DNA of 64,000 nt, from assembly GCA_037952775.1 (NCBI GenBank), contig JBANAY010000004.1:4092001-4156000 (forward strand), given 5' to 3'. Made by a program: the position numbers and the translations under genes. Positions 1 through 10,120 of this stretch are shown here, in pieces (the stretch's first letter is position 1; each line of letters opens with the position of its first letter). Source of the DNA: Clonostachys chloroleuca. Lineage: Eukaryota; Ascomycota; Sordariomycetes; Hypocreales; Bionectriaceae. Under the pieces are notes generated by a model. It saw only the letters and a program-made list of their open reading frames with translations, was not told where the DNA came from and ran no database searches.

Positions 1-774
1 CGCCAGTGCTAAGAAGACTGCCAGCCATGCCGAGCAAGCCAAGGCTTGAGAGATGAATGTCTTAAGCAAGTAGCAAGCATGTTCTCCCGTACTTTTCAGC
101 TGGGATAGTAGTCTTTTGGAGCCAAAATTTCAGGCATTTGAGTTGTGGGTGGTTGATATGAATTCCTGAAGAGCGTGTTTTGGATGTGTTGGTGGTGTCC
201 ACGTACACCGGGGGGATGATGAATATAAGATACCCGAGAATATACCACTAAAGTAATAAATATGGCTTTTAAAACCAGTCGCAGCGCTTCGTGTGATTCT
301 AATACGGCTAGCAACCAGTTGGGTTGTCTTCAGAATATGTGTTAATCAAGTAGTGATCCGCGAGGGCTCATGTACAACACCCACCCTCAAATGACAAGAA
401 AAATAGTCAACATCTGAGCGAGAGCAAAGCCGACAAAAGTTTGTCCGCTGCAGTCTCAGTATTTAAACTATCAATGCAAGAAACTACGTTGATTTAACTA
501 TCTCGTTACAGAAAAAGGCTGGACAGCAAACGGCCAGAACACAAAAGTTAGGCCAACTTGATCCCACTCGAAGTTCCAAGAGATCAAAATCAATAGAATC
601 CAGGAGCAAATATCGCGCGCTCCTTCAACGCATCCAGGCTTCGTGTGTTTACGCAATAAAACACCCCAAAAAAAGTGTCCTCCACTATAGAGGCAAACGA
701 TCAAGGCAAATAACACCAGGCCCAGACGTTTTCCGGACTTTTCTGCATGACGTTTGCAAATTGCAATACACTCT
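1..774. other. No recognisable gene at left edge
   Basis: Only short open frames of about 70 codons are present on the minus strand. They show no domain, no plausible splice structure and no coding-like composition. This may be the 3' flank of the F-box gene to the right and of a gene outside the window. Confidence 0.5.
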
Positions 775-2393
775 TCAGGTTGTAGACTGGAGAAATTTCT
801 CCTCGGTTAGGATCTGCTGCAGTGAAATAGGCCGAAGTATCGTGCAGACGTGCTTTAGGACATTGATCGCATCACCATGAGGATCAATAAGACCAACATC
901 CAGCAGTTCCTTGACAACGTCACACTTTCCAACACAGTGAGTCGGTCCGATCTTTTCAAAAGCTTGGATCACAGAACTCGATATGTCAAGCTCCCATGTA
1001 GCTTTCCATGTGAGAGTGGCGCGCGAGGGTTGATATCTCAAGAGAGCCGCCACGCCCTTTCGTCCGTTCCAGATCTCCAAGGTCTCGAGTTTCGGCATTC
1101 CGAAAACTGCCGTTGCGGCTTTCTGGAGAAGCGCGTTTATTGTCTTTTTACTTGTGTCGGGCCTCAGCAACTGGGAAGTAAGCGCCATGGACCTCAGATT
1201 AGGCCACATCATGGAAGGGTCGCAAGCATCAAAAAAGAAGCTAGCATCAGCCAAATACGACGCCGACAGACACTCGAGGTTGAGACTGGCTTGGGCTATC
1301 GCCTGGCTGAGATTGAGACTTGGGGCTCGAACAGGCGGGCAGTCGCGCAGAATAGCTACATAGTGCTGATTGAAAATCTCAAACAGCACCAAGTTCTTCA
1401 AAGTGGATGGAAGGGATTGCACAAGATCCATGAAGTCTGAAACACGGGGAATAAGTTAGCCCATGACCGTGCAAAAACCCAAGAGTAAATTAACCTACCG
1501 TCATCTTGAAGGTCTTGCCTTCTCTGCAGCCATTCTCTCCACGGTTCATAATGAATCTCTTGGATCCTTGGAAGCCGTGAAAGTAGCCCTGAAATTCGCT
1601 TCGTATGCCATCTTCGACGGCTCTGCTGACGAAGAAGCACACTGGTGACCACCGGTACGGATGGCAATCTGCGCCATATTAAATGCCCCGGCTCAAGCTG
1701 AAATTCCATCTCAACGCTGCTCATAGGGGTGTATTCTTCTTCTCCTCCCATCCCAGAGGCCGGCCTAACACGCCTAGAGAACCCAGCGGCCAACCACTCA
1801 CCATATTGCCTTTTTTCGATATGTCCACAACCTCGACGTTTGCTCATGAGGCTTCTAAAATGTGCCTTTAAGTCGTCATCTAGGACGCAGCGGCGCCGTA
1901 TTTCTTTTCCTGCCCACTTGTTGTTGTTGTTTATTTCGCAGGCAGGGATATCGGGTTCGACAGTCAGATAGTCAGTTTCAAACTTCATGTCAGAGGGTGA
2001 ATATATACTAATATCAAGCGTCAGGTTTCCATGAGAATCCCAAGACCTGAGATTTCCAAAGAGCGTCCGGAATGATGTGGAGATGAGATGATGGTCGGCG
2101 ATCGTGACTCTGCGGAAGTTCGGGTAGCAACACTCCTCAAGCTCCAGGCAAAGCCACAAATATCTTACGAGATGTCGATTTCGGTAAGTCATGGAATCAA
2201 AATCAGCAAGCCGTGCGGGCGTTATTTTGATTCTGGCGAAATTACGTGGCTTGATGACCGCCTGCCACTGTCGCGACACGGCAGCAGCTCCGGCGCAACT
2301 GGTATCGTCATCAAGCAGGAGCCCCAAGATCTTGAGCCATATATCTGCTGGAAGTCTGCGCCAAGAAGCCTCGGTTTCCTTCATAGGAGTCAT
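775..2393 (-). CDS. F-box protein (two exons)
   Basis: Probable substrate adaptor of an SCF-type ubiquitin ligase. Exon 1 runs 2393-1499 and exon 2 runs 1436-775. The 62-base intron has a GTAGGT donor, a CTAAC branch site and a CAG acceptor, and the phases join cleanly (G|AC), giving 518 residues. The F-box is N-terminal, with the motif RRLPADIWLKILGLLL starting near residue 10 and a following SRQWQAVI. The remainder has no named motif that I can place, but the run of leucine-spaced segments in exon 2 (for example LSLNL, LECLS, LETLEIW) suits the leucine-rich or DUF6546-type tails common in fungal F-box proteins; that assignment is inference. The start is the first ATG in the frame; an upstream GTG was not used. 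The substrate is unknown. Confidence 0.75.
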
Positions 2394-3404
2394 GAGCACT
2401 GATTTGCAATCGTAATCCTAGACCCAGCGACGGGTCGAGACACTTGGGTTCGGGGTTTGTGTGGCGTGGACGGGTGAAAGAATTGAGCAGGGGTTTGTTC
2501 TAACGAGCGAATACAAGATAAAAAAACATAAATGAAGATATGGAGAAGGTAACATGGCATGCTTGCCAAATATGCTCAGCTTCACGGGATATCAGGAACA
2601 AGCATGAGTGGATAGAACTCCTGTGAGATTGTGCTGGACAATGGGCGATTTGAGTATGTAGAAGCACGTTATAGGAAAGAGAAGAGAGAAAAAAGCGAGC
2701 TTCACGCAAGAGAGCAAATTGCAAACGCGTACAGGTGCCTCAGGCAGCAGCAGAGCAACAATAACAACAGATTCCTTACCTACCTCCTAGGTAGGTACCA
2801 GCAGAGGTTCACGGGAGCTTCCACCGGTTGTGATCCCTATGCTGAACCTAGTCCCTCTTGTTTATGCGTCAACCTGCCCTCGGCTCATCCACACCAACTC
2901 TTACGTTCACTCCAATTAAGCTGGAGTTTGGTCAGCCACCAAGTAACTGAAATCTTGATCTCTCTCACTGCATGATTCACTCACCACAAGCACCGACGTG
3001 AGTACGCCAGAGGGTATAGTAAACCAGCCTAGAGAAGCTTTTGCAACGAAGCAGAACGAATGACGGAGGCAGCGACAGCCATAAGGATAGTCACTTGAAT
3101 GAACCAAAGGCGGCGTCTTCTCCTATGTTTGAGTTATCCAGCTTACATTTAACGCGTGGGAGACAGTCAACATTCTGTTTCTAAGGTGATCTCGATTTCT
3201 CGCAAACTATGGATCTTCAGCACTTATCAGATTGTTCTGGCCATGAATATACCACCCAGTATTACTAAAGGCATTTGACCCAATGATCTTGCTGGGGTAA
3301 TCACGGGCCCTCCAATGCAGACTCTTTTAAAGACAACATGTTGGAGGTCAACAACAAGCTAACTGTTGCATGAACCATTATAGAGTGTTTTATTCATCGC
3401 CCAC
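2394..3404. other. Intergenic, no gene seen
   Basis: About 1 kb between two minus-strand genes. It holds the upstream region of the F-box gene and a palindromic CCTACC..GGTAGG word near 2780-2797, a sequence type that recurs elsewhere in the window. Short open frames here look like chance. Confidence 0.5.
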
Positions 3405-5199
3405 TTATTCCATAGCCTTGTCAGAGCCAGAATTAGACTTTTCTGCCGAGTCCACTTCGTCCTCGGAAAACTCATTCTCGTCGAGTTCGTTTTGGCTCCT
3501 GACCGTGCAGAGCATTTGCAAGCGCTTGGTTGCGTTTGCACGAGCCGCAATTAGGAGCTCTCGGTAGTTTGATAGACTCGACTTTTCCTGCAAACTGAAA
3601 TAGTGTATGATTTGATCGATGTGCTCGCGAGCAGAACTGACAGTCGCGGCGTTTAATAGACCCCTGATTTCTTCTGCGAGCCCTCTGTCCGTCGGTGACA
3701 TGAGCGCATGGCTTGAGTGCTGTTTCGAGATGCTGGTGATTCGATCTGACATCGAGTCGATGATCAGTTGGATTATCTTGACGTTTTCTTCCATCTCGAC
3801 CATCAAGGCTTCATTCGTGCATTCTGCCATCGTGGCCTCAGGAACTATCGTGGGGTCAATGTCGCTGACTGGTGACCTTCGAGCAGCCTTGTAGGCAGTG
3901 CGTATGGCATGATTTCGATCAGGCACAGAAAGGGATTCGAAGTCAACGTCCTCCATGTTAGTACAGAAAATACTGATGAAAAGTCCATATTTATCCTCTT
4001 GAAGGATAGGATCGTCCCAGAGAACACCATCTCGTAATCCAGTGGCTAGGCTAAACAGCGCCTGTTCAGTGACTGCCTCTGGAAGGTCACTTGGGGTTAT
4101 AACAGACCAAAGGCCCTGCCTCAATCGTCAGTTTCACATATAGACTCTTCTCGTAACGCAGCCTAAGGCACTGACCTGGTATGCTTCTACTGCCTCTCTA
4201 GCTTCTGTTTTGTCGAATGACTCTTGCCCGGTGATGAGATTCTTGATAACATCCCACCCGCCAGCATCTTCAATGGTCGTTCTTGATCGACCCAAAGCTG
4301 TGTCTATCTGATATAGCATGTGATTATAGATTTCAGGGTTGGCGGAATGTCCGAAAAAGGCTACTGACTTGGTGAGTTCAGATAGCAAAGCTTGGGCACG
4401 ATCCTGGGTGCAGGAAGATTCCTGGTGTTGATTGGCCAGTTCGGTGCCAGCATTTGGAGTTCCCAATCGACTTTGGCGGAATGATGAACAGAATTCGTTA
4501 AGTAGATTGGTAGATACTCTCAGCCGCTCTTGCGACTGGTCCGAAGTTTCACGGTCGAAATTGGTCCATTCACGATAGAAGTAGGTTGAGTGATCACCTG
4601 CTGGAATCTGGCTCAGGGAACAGAGCCCGTCTTCTTGCTTCTTCTTGACCAAAATAAACAAGTTGCTTTTAGCGTCTTGAACACGGCGAACAACGATCTG
4701 TACCTTCTGGGGATCTTGGGTCCGCAGAGGCTCTTCGATGTCCTTTTCGATGGTTGCAAGTGTTTTCTTGGCCGTGTCTTCTTCGCCCTTTCTGTCAAGG
4801 CGTTCCCCCACAATAACAGCGAGGTCCTCAATCTGGGCACGCTCGAGGTTCAGTTCCTGGGCGCTGAATGACTGACCAGCTTGAGAAGTATCCTGAATAT
4901 CGTTGAAAGCCTTCGCGTTCTTGCTACCCTCTCCATCTTCACCTCGAACCCGAATAATTAGCCGTTCTGTGCGATCAGGCTTTCCGGTATCATACACGGA
5001 AAAGTGCCAAGGATCTATTGCTATATGGATTGGAATCTCCATCATGCTTTCTAGATGATGGAAAGAAAGTTAGCTAGATAACCACGTGATGCATTAGAAA
5101 ATGCTCACCTCTTGGTATGCGCAGCTTGTTTTCTTGGTCAGGTAGCGATGAACGACGAACCAGGATGGTTAAATCAAGCAAGTAATCAGGGTCATGCGG
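3405..5199 (-). CDS. Hypothetical protein, conserved-looking, start unresolved
   Basis: I do not recognise this protein. Three exons can be supported: about 5199-5109, 5050-4176 and 4115-3405. Both introns (5108-5051 and 4175-4116) have good GT and AG ends and CTAAC or CTGAC branch sites, and all phases agree. The 5' exon reads in frame up to a TAG at 5202-5200 with no ATG, so either that TAG is the acceptor of a further intron or the start has been lost. The chain is about 550 residues, soluble and without membrane segments. It has a stretch rich in charged helices (such as VGERLDRKGEEDTAKK) and an acidic C-terminal tail. It faces a divergently transcribed small gene at 5588 and shares its promoter region. 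There is no room upstream for a large extra domain. Confidence 0.55.
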
Positions 5200-5362
5200 C
5201 TATGAGGCCCATGGAGGAGAGAATATCGCTCTGTAAGATTTGGTAATGAGGGAGTAGAAATCGCAAGGGAAATTTAGAACAAGTATGAGAATGTGAAAGA
5301 AATGGATTAATGAACAGGCAGAGGAGAGGTGGGAGATGGGCAGGATACCGAGAAAGCAAGAA

Positions 5363-5414
5363 AGGTGAGAGGAAGGTGAGAGGAAGGTGAGAGGAAGGTG
5401 AGAGGAAGGTGAGG
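5363..5414. repeat. 11-base tandem repeat, about five copies
   Basis: The unit AGGTGAGAGGA is repeated head to tail about five times, upstream of or within a 5' intron of the minus-strand gene at 3405-5199 and about 170 bases from the start of the plus-strand gene at 5588. The copies are almost identical, so the array is young or still changing in length. Confidence 0.85.
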
Positions 5415-5587
5415 GAACGCAGTGCTTTTGTTTCTCTGTTTTTCTCTACTCCTGCATGAGCTAGCCCGCTATTGTCACCAGGGGCAGTATCTTTGACCAA
5501 TTCTACCAACATTTTCATTCCACATCTACTTCTCCAAGCTTCACCCACTTCTCCAAGCTTCGCCTACACCGACAGCGCGAGAAAAAG

Positions 5588-5967
5588 ATGGCAAGCGGTG
5601 ATAAAGCAATCACCGCGCGTATGTTTATGAAATCTAGCTTAGTTATTCCATTGCTAACTATGCTGGGACTTAGGTCAAACGGCCGAACTGGAAAGCCTTG
5701 CCAACCAGATCCAAACATCTATTGAATCCAACCAGTGTTCTCCTGATGACTGGACTCAAAAGCTCCGCAATCTACGCAATATTTCGGCTGGTTCATACAA
5801 ACAAGGCGAGACAGTCAAGGAGAAATACAGAGAGCCTCGTCGCTCTGAGGGAATGTGTGGCCCGGGAATTAGAGCGGAAAGACACCGAAGAGAGGTTCCA
5901 CGAGGATCTGATTACAGCGTTGAATCTCTTGCGCGATGCATCTCAGAATGTTCAAAAGCGAACATAA
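5588..5967 (+). CDS. Small hypothetical gene with a probable frame break
   Basis: The ATG at 5588 opens a 31-base exon. A 54-base intron (5619-5672 or 5673; GTATGT donor, GCTAACT branch, TTAG end) follows, and exon 2 begins at about 5674. The first frame reads RQTAELESLANQIQTSIES and continues convincingly to about 5815. After that the convincing reading lies in the +1 frame (TESLVALRECVARELERKD and on) and stops at 5967. Read without a shift, the first frame stays open to 6077 (144 residues), but the tail then looks non-coding in composition. So either a one-base insertion (or two-base loss) has occurred near 5815-5850, or the protein is a 144-residue one with an odd tail. Family unknown; it is helical and charged. 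It is transcribed divergently from the 3405-5199 gene. Confidence 0.45.
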
Positions 5968-7165
5968 TGTTATTACATAAAATGATGCTGGCTGTGGTTG
6001 AATGGTCGCGCATACCCTTTGACTGTGGCAGGTCGGCCGGAGTCGCCATGCCAGCTAAACCTCAAATCAAGAGCTAGCCTAGACCTACAAAGTGAAGGAT
6101 GAAGAATAAAGCAGCCTGTTTTAGGTTAACAATTTGAAATTCGTTTGGAAGTGATGATGAAGATACATCCGACAGCGTTCTTTGAGACTGCTTGAAGCTG
6201 AAAGGCGATGAAATGTTACCCTGAGGTAGTACCTACCTACCTAGGGAACTTTGCCTTATTGCTTCTTAATGTCCAAAAAAGAGGTCAGCACATTTAAAGT
6301 CCAAAGCACCTAGGTAGTCAGGTACCTACTTGTAGATGTGCAGGAGCAGTAACACCTAGAAATCTTTGAGTCACTATAGTTATTACACCTAACAGACCAA
6401 AATCTCTCCAGAGAAGCTCCACCATCACAACACGCCTTAGGTAGCTACCTACCTCAGTAGGTAGCTACCCACGCATGCGCCTATTTCTTTCACCTTGATC
6501 GAGTTTGCCTGTACAACTTGCTTCCCTGTTCAGGCATCACAAATATCATTTCATCCCAGCGCATTCCCCATAGGCTGCTTCGACTTCAGCTAGATCTAGC
6601 TAGGTCTATTGGGCACTACGCGACAATTGGATGCAATTAAAATCGTACCTTTTCTGAAAGTACCTAAATTTAATTAGCAGGCAACCTAGGAATCGCAAAC
6701 GTGTTCAAGAGGCTAAATGATTTGTCGGAAAAATTATGGCAGTCAGGCGAAAGATTCAGGGGAAGATTTTTAATGCGTTTATTCTCCGCGTTAGTAAAGG
6801 TACCGTCTAGGGATGTGTCGCTCTTCGTTATTCATGTTGAGCGCTTTGCTTAGTGGGAAAATCGAAGCTGCTACCACGACCGGCAGTAGTTTGGTGTTTC
6901 AAAGGTCTGATACCTGAAAACGGTGAGGCTGAATTTCATGGCAATTGGCACGGAGGCAGAAGCTTCTACGCGTAGGTGGTCTCTTTGGCGAGTAAACAAG
7001 GACTCAAAATTTCCCTGCTCTCAGGACAATATCAGAAACAACCTGCTCAACAACCCGTCGCCTTAACCCACTATCAATTCAAACCTAGAGCCCTGAGCTA
7101 CATCTTTCAACAACAATTGGGCGGTTTTTTCTAGCAGCCAAAGTAATATAGGGCATCACTTCTGA
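5968..7165. other. Intergenic with ACCTACC/TAGGTAGG words
   Basis: No gene is recognised. The stretch has several clusters of the palindromic words ACCTACCTACCTAGG and TAGGTAGC, near 6222-6246, 6308-6332 and 6436-6472. Such words are frequent in intergenic DNA of many Hypocreales. No terminal repeats or transposase remains are visible. Confidence 0.5.
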
Positions 7166-7827
7166 CATCTGCGCCACCAGGATCCTCACAAGTCAATCAC
7201 GTTTTGTCAAGAGGATACGACAACAGTCTCTCGTTCATTTTTTCGATTACCGTGCACCCTTCGTGCCTTCAGAAACTGCAGCTGGCTCAAATATACTGCT
7301 TTTGATACGATTCATGGCTCAGTCCTTGAGGCCCATCGTGTTGACCGAGCGCTCAACAATGTTCGCCTTGCCAGAGCAAGAGATGGACATGAGAGAAGGC
7401 TGAGGGGGATGCGAAAGGCTCTGAGTCTGGTATTCACCATTTTTCTTCAGCTTGAGTGCTATCATCTTGCTAATGGCCAACCTTATAGAGTCGACGTGGA
7501 GGAGACGATCCCAACCCTGCTAAGCCCAGCAATGACGACGGCAATCGGCCATCTAGCCAAGATACTTCTGAAGAAATAGAAGAAGTAGGAGATGAAGGGT
7601 ATAATGGGCTTTCATGTTTAATAGACGGGAAGATTTCAGATCATGATCTCTCGGATGCCGATTTCCAATATGACACAGAACCTGAGAGCGAGGCTCTCTC
7701 AGACTCCTTGGCTTCCAAAGATGCGCTCATGGACCGAGATGATACAGGTAGCTTAGTTATACATGATGACGAGGATAAGGGGACTGAGGGCGATGAGACG
7801 TGTGAGGGAGTGAGAGTTGGAAGTTGA
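7166..7827 (+). CDS. Possible unannotated spliced gene, acidic C-terminus
   Basis: An open frame without a start codon runs from 7166 to 7429 (ending RRLRGMRKALSL). It can be joined through a 59-base intron (7430-7488; GTATTC donor, GCTAATG branch, TTATAG end) to a frame open from 7489 to the stop at 7825-7827. The second exon encodes about 112 residues that are strongly acidic (for example QDTSEEIEEVGDEG and VIHDDEDKG). Without splicing, the first frame continues to 7578 with a plausible sequence. A competing frame over 7180-7406 also looks protein-like, so the 5' structure is uncertain and no ATG was found. It lies next to, and faces, another acidic gene at 8159-9121. Function unknown; it could be a decayed gene. 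Confidence 0.3.
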
Positions 7828-8158
7828 TCATACACAAATCAAGGAAATCCTGGTCTAGGTTTTGGACTTCTTCTCAGGGATCACGGCGATTATCGCACAG
7901 TCTGCTTAGAATCCGCCGCCACGAGCTGCGCATACGGCAGATACCCCGGTCACTCTCAGTTTCCCTGTGACTACTGATGCAAAAATCTCTAGAATCATGG
8001 CCACCTCTTCGTGAGATTTCTTCGGGTGACGGTTCTGGTCCATCTCCTTAAATTCCCCTTGCCCTCAAAACGATACGGTCTGTTGTAATGTTCTTCGAGT
8101 GTCGGGTCTTCCTCATTGGACAAATCTAGGGCGCGAACTAATCGATTAAGCATTCGAG
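7828..8158. other. Gap between convergent coding regions
   Basis: About 330 bases between the 3' end of the plus-strand acidic frame and the 3' end of the minus-strand acidic gene. Nothing is recognised in it. Confidence 0.5.
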
Positions 8159-9121
8159 TTACCATCTTCCATCACTACCAAAGGAAGCCCTGGGTTGGCT
8201 CCCACGGCGTCTCTTCCGAGGACTGGAGTACGTTGTGTCATCGTTGCCCTCAGTCCCTTCATTACGAGAACGCTTGTTGTAAGAAACCCGGGTCGTTTCA
8301 CTACCCTTGCTTCCATCATCCCCGTCCCCATCCCCAGCCCCGTCTTCACCCTCTTCATGATCGTCTTCTTCACCTCCGTCTTCATCTTCCTCTTCATCAT
8401 CCCCATCCTCGTCCCCATTCCCATCCCCATCTCCATCCCCGTCTCCATCATCGTCTCCATCATCGTCTCCATCATCGTCCTCATCCTTACATTCATCTTC
8501 TCCTTCATCCTCGTCACTGTTCTCATACTCACTGACCACATCCTCATCACTCTCTACATTGTCGCCCCCATTCTCTCTCTCATCCTCATCAACCGCTCGT
8601 CGAGTACTCATAAGATTTGGGTTGGTTGTTGAGGTATCGAAGAGACTCCTGACATCTTCCTCTATTTCCATAGCCTCGCCAGACATCTCAGAGCCTGCGA
8701 TTGATGCATCATCAGAATCCTCATTATCGACCTCAAAGTCGCCAGTTGATTCATCCTCTTCCGCGTCCTCATCATCGATAAGAATTGTCTTTTCCACTTT
8801 CAGTTTTTCCTCTTCGTCAGGTTCGGCGTCGGAGGTGGTGGCTGTGTCATGCCCATCCGACTCGGCATAATCTGGCCTGTCAGCTGCCAGTCTTCCCTGT
8901 CGATATAACTTGGTCAGCCAATGTGCAATGAGAAATTCAATTGTTGAAAGTACCTGAGGGATATCTTTCCATAGACTAGCTACAAAGTTGGCGCTTCGCC
9001 TCCGGTATTCATTGATGTTCACGTTTTCCAGCCAGTCGTTGGTGGCGTAAACGTTGGTAGCTAGCTCTTGGAAACTACTGCACTCTGCACGCGTCAAACG
9101 CAGAGTTTCATCGGAAGCCAT
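8159..9121 (-). CDS. Highly acidic, low-complexity hypothetical protein
   Basis: Exon 1 is 9121-8954 (56 residues from MASDETLRLTRAEC) and exon 2 is 8896-8159. The 57-base segment between them has a GTACTT donor, a GCTGACC branch and a CGACAG acceptor. It is exactly 19 codons without a stop, so spliced (301 residues) and unspliced (320 residues) forms are both open. The N-terminal 80 residues look folded. The middle is acidic, with runs of D, E and G that form Asp-Gly dipeptide repeats. The C-terminus has a basic nuclear-localisation-like patch, PRKRRRGSQPR. A nuclear, chromatin- or histone-binding role would fit the acidic tract but is only inference. Confidence 0.6.
   Translation of the reverse strand: MASDETLRLTRAECSSFQELATNVYATNDWLENVNINEYRRRSANFVASLWKDIPQVLSTIEFLIAHWLTKLYRQGRLAADRPDYAESDGHDTATTSDAEPDEEEKLKVEKTILIDDEDAEEDESTGDFEVDNEDSDDASIAGSEMSGEAMEIEEDVRSLFDTSTTNPNLMSTRRAVDEDERENGGDNVESDEDVVSEYENSDEDEGEDECKDEDDDGDDDGDDDGDGDGDGDGNGDEDGDDEEEDEDGGEEDDHEEGEDGAGDGDGDDGSKGSETTRVSYNKRSRNEGTEGNDDTTYSSPRKRRRGSQPRASFGSDGRW
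8397..8490. repeat. Coding microsatellite (Asp/Gly repeat)
   Basis: On the plus strand, a 12-base unit close to TCTCCATCATCG and shorter CCATCC units repeat head to tail. In the minus-strand gene they encode the alternating Asp/Gly tract. The near-identity of the 12-base units points to recent slippage. Confidence 0.8.
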
Positions 9122-9534
9122 AGTTGCTTGTGTGCTTTATCGTTCGCAGAGCTCAAGAGTGTAGAAAATCAATCATGCCACCTTGAGCGTAACGAGTAAA
9201 AAAGAGGAAGAAAACAACTTGGGTGACCCGATGATGTAGGAGTGAAGAGCATCGAGAAATGCCTTGAAAACCAGGCACCTGTATCCGGTTGGAGAGGTTA
9301 GTTGGTGAATTACCACTTGTTGCGTCCCTTTTCCAGTGCTAGTTACCTAACACTTAAAAGAAACCTGTCAGAGAATCTTCACTCGTCCCTTACCTCACCA
9401 GAAAGAGAGACATCCGCGGCAAGGGTCCCTGAAATTTGGTACGGATCACCAGGGGATGGCCGTTGCCATCAAAAAAATGTTTAGACTCGACTCACACCGC
9501 CAGCGCCAGCGCCAACGGCGTGTCACTTTGCCGG
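9122..9534. other. Divergent intergenic region
   Basis: Separates the minus-strand acidic gene from a short plus-strand frame. Nothing specific is recognised; it presumably holds the promoter of the acidic gene. Confidence 0.4.
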
Positions 9535-9819
9535 ATGTTGAACCATCGCCCACTAATTACAGGAGATGTACTCAACATTCGAGTTAAGCCAGAGGATGTG
9601 GAAAAGACGAGGCTCATGATAGAGATTCAGTGGCTCGCTCTCAAGATGGTGGCATTTTGCGCGGCTGCTGAAGTTATCGACGAACTAGACTCTGAGCCCC
9701 CGCACTTACAAGAGCTATCAACCTACTGGGACCCCGAAGAAACTCTTCTAGCTTGGTCGAGAGGCACTCTTCCTTTTCTGCAAAGATACGCCGCGTCCGG
9801 AATCTTCCCGAGAGTTTGA
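9535..9819 (+). CDS. Short hypothetical protein
   Basis: A 94-residue frame from the ATG at 9535 (MLNHRPLITGDVLNIRVKPE). The frame is also open upstream to 9436 but without an ATG. It contains an amphipathic, alanine-rich helix and a tryptophan-containing C-terminus, and no intron is apparent. The composition looks coding and no family is recognised. It could be the last exon of a longer gene or a relic. Confidence 0.35.
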   Translation: MLNHRPLITGDVLNIRVKPEDVEKTRLMIEIQWLALKMVAFCAAAEVIDELDSEPPHLQELSTYWDPEETLLAWSRGTLPFLQRYAASGIFPRV

Positions 9820-10120
9820 ATCGTAGATGCGAGGATGTGGCTACAAAGGGAAGGTTAGGGGGGCCAAGTCACATGTAGCCCCTAAAAGAGCTTGCTTGTA
9901 GCAGAATTAATGCCAGGTTCAAAAGTTAATTGTGCTATTATTCACCGACAATAAACAAATTTGAAGCCAATACATTGCGTATTTATCCCAGGCCAACGAC
10001 TATTATCTACTTATTGTGTTCTAACTCACATGTGCTCCCTGCTTTTACCTTTCTATGAACTTGACCTTTTCCGTCGCTTATCTCCTTTCACTCCACTCCA
10101 GGGCCTCATACACCTTCTTG
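9820..10120. other. Short intergenic gap
   Basis: Between the 3' ends of two convergent genes. Nothing is recognised. Confidence 0.4.
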
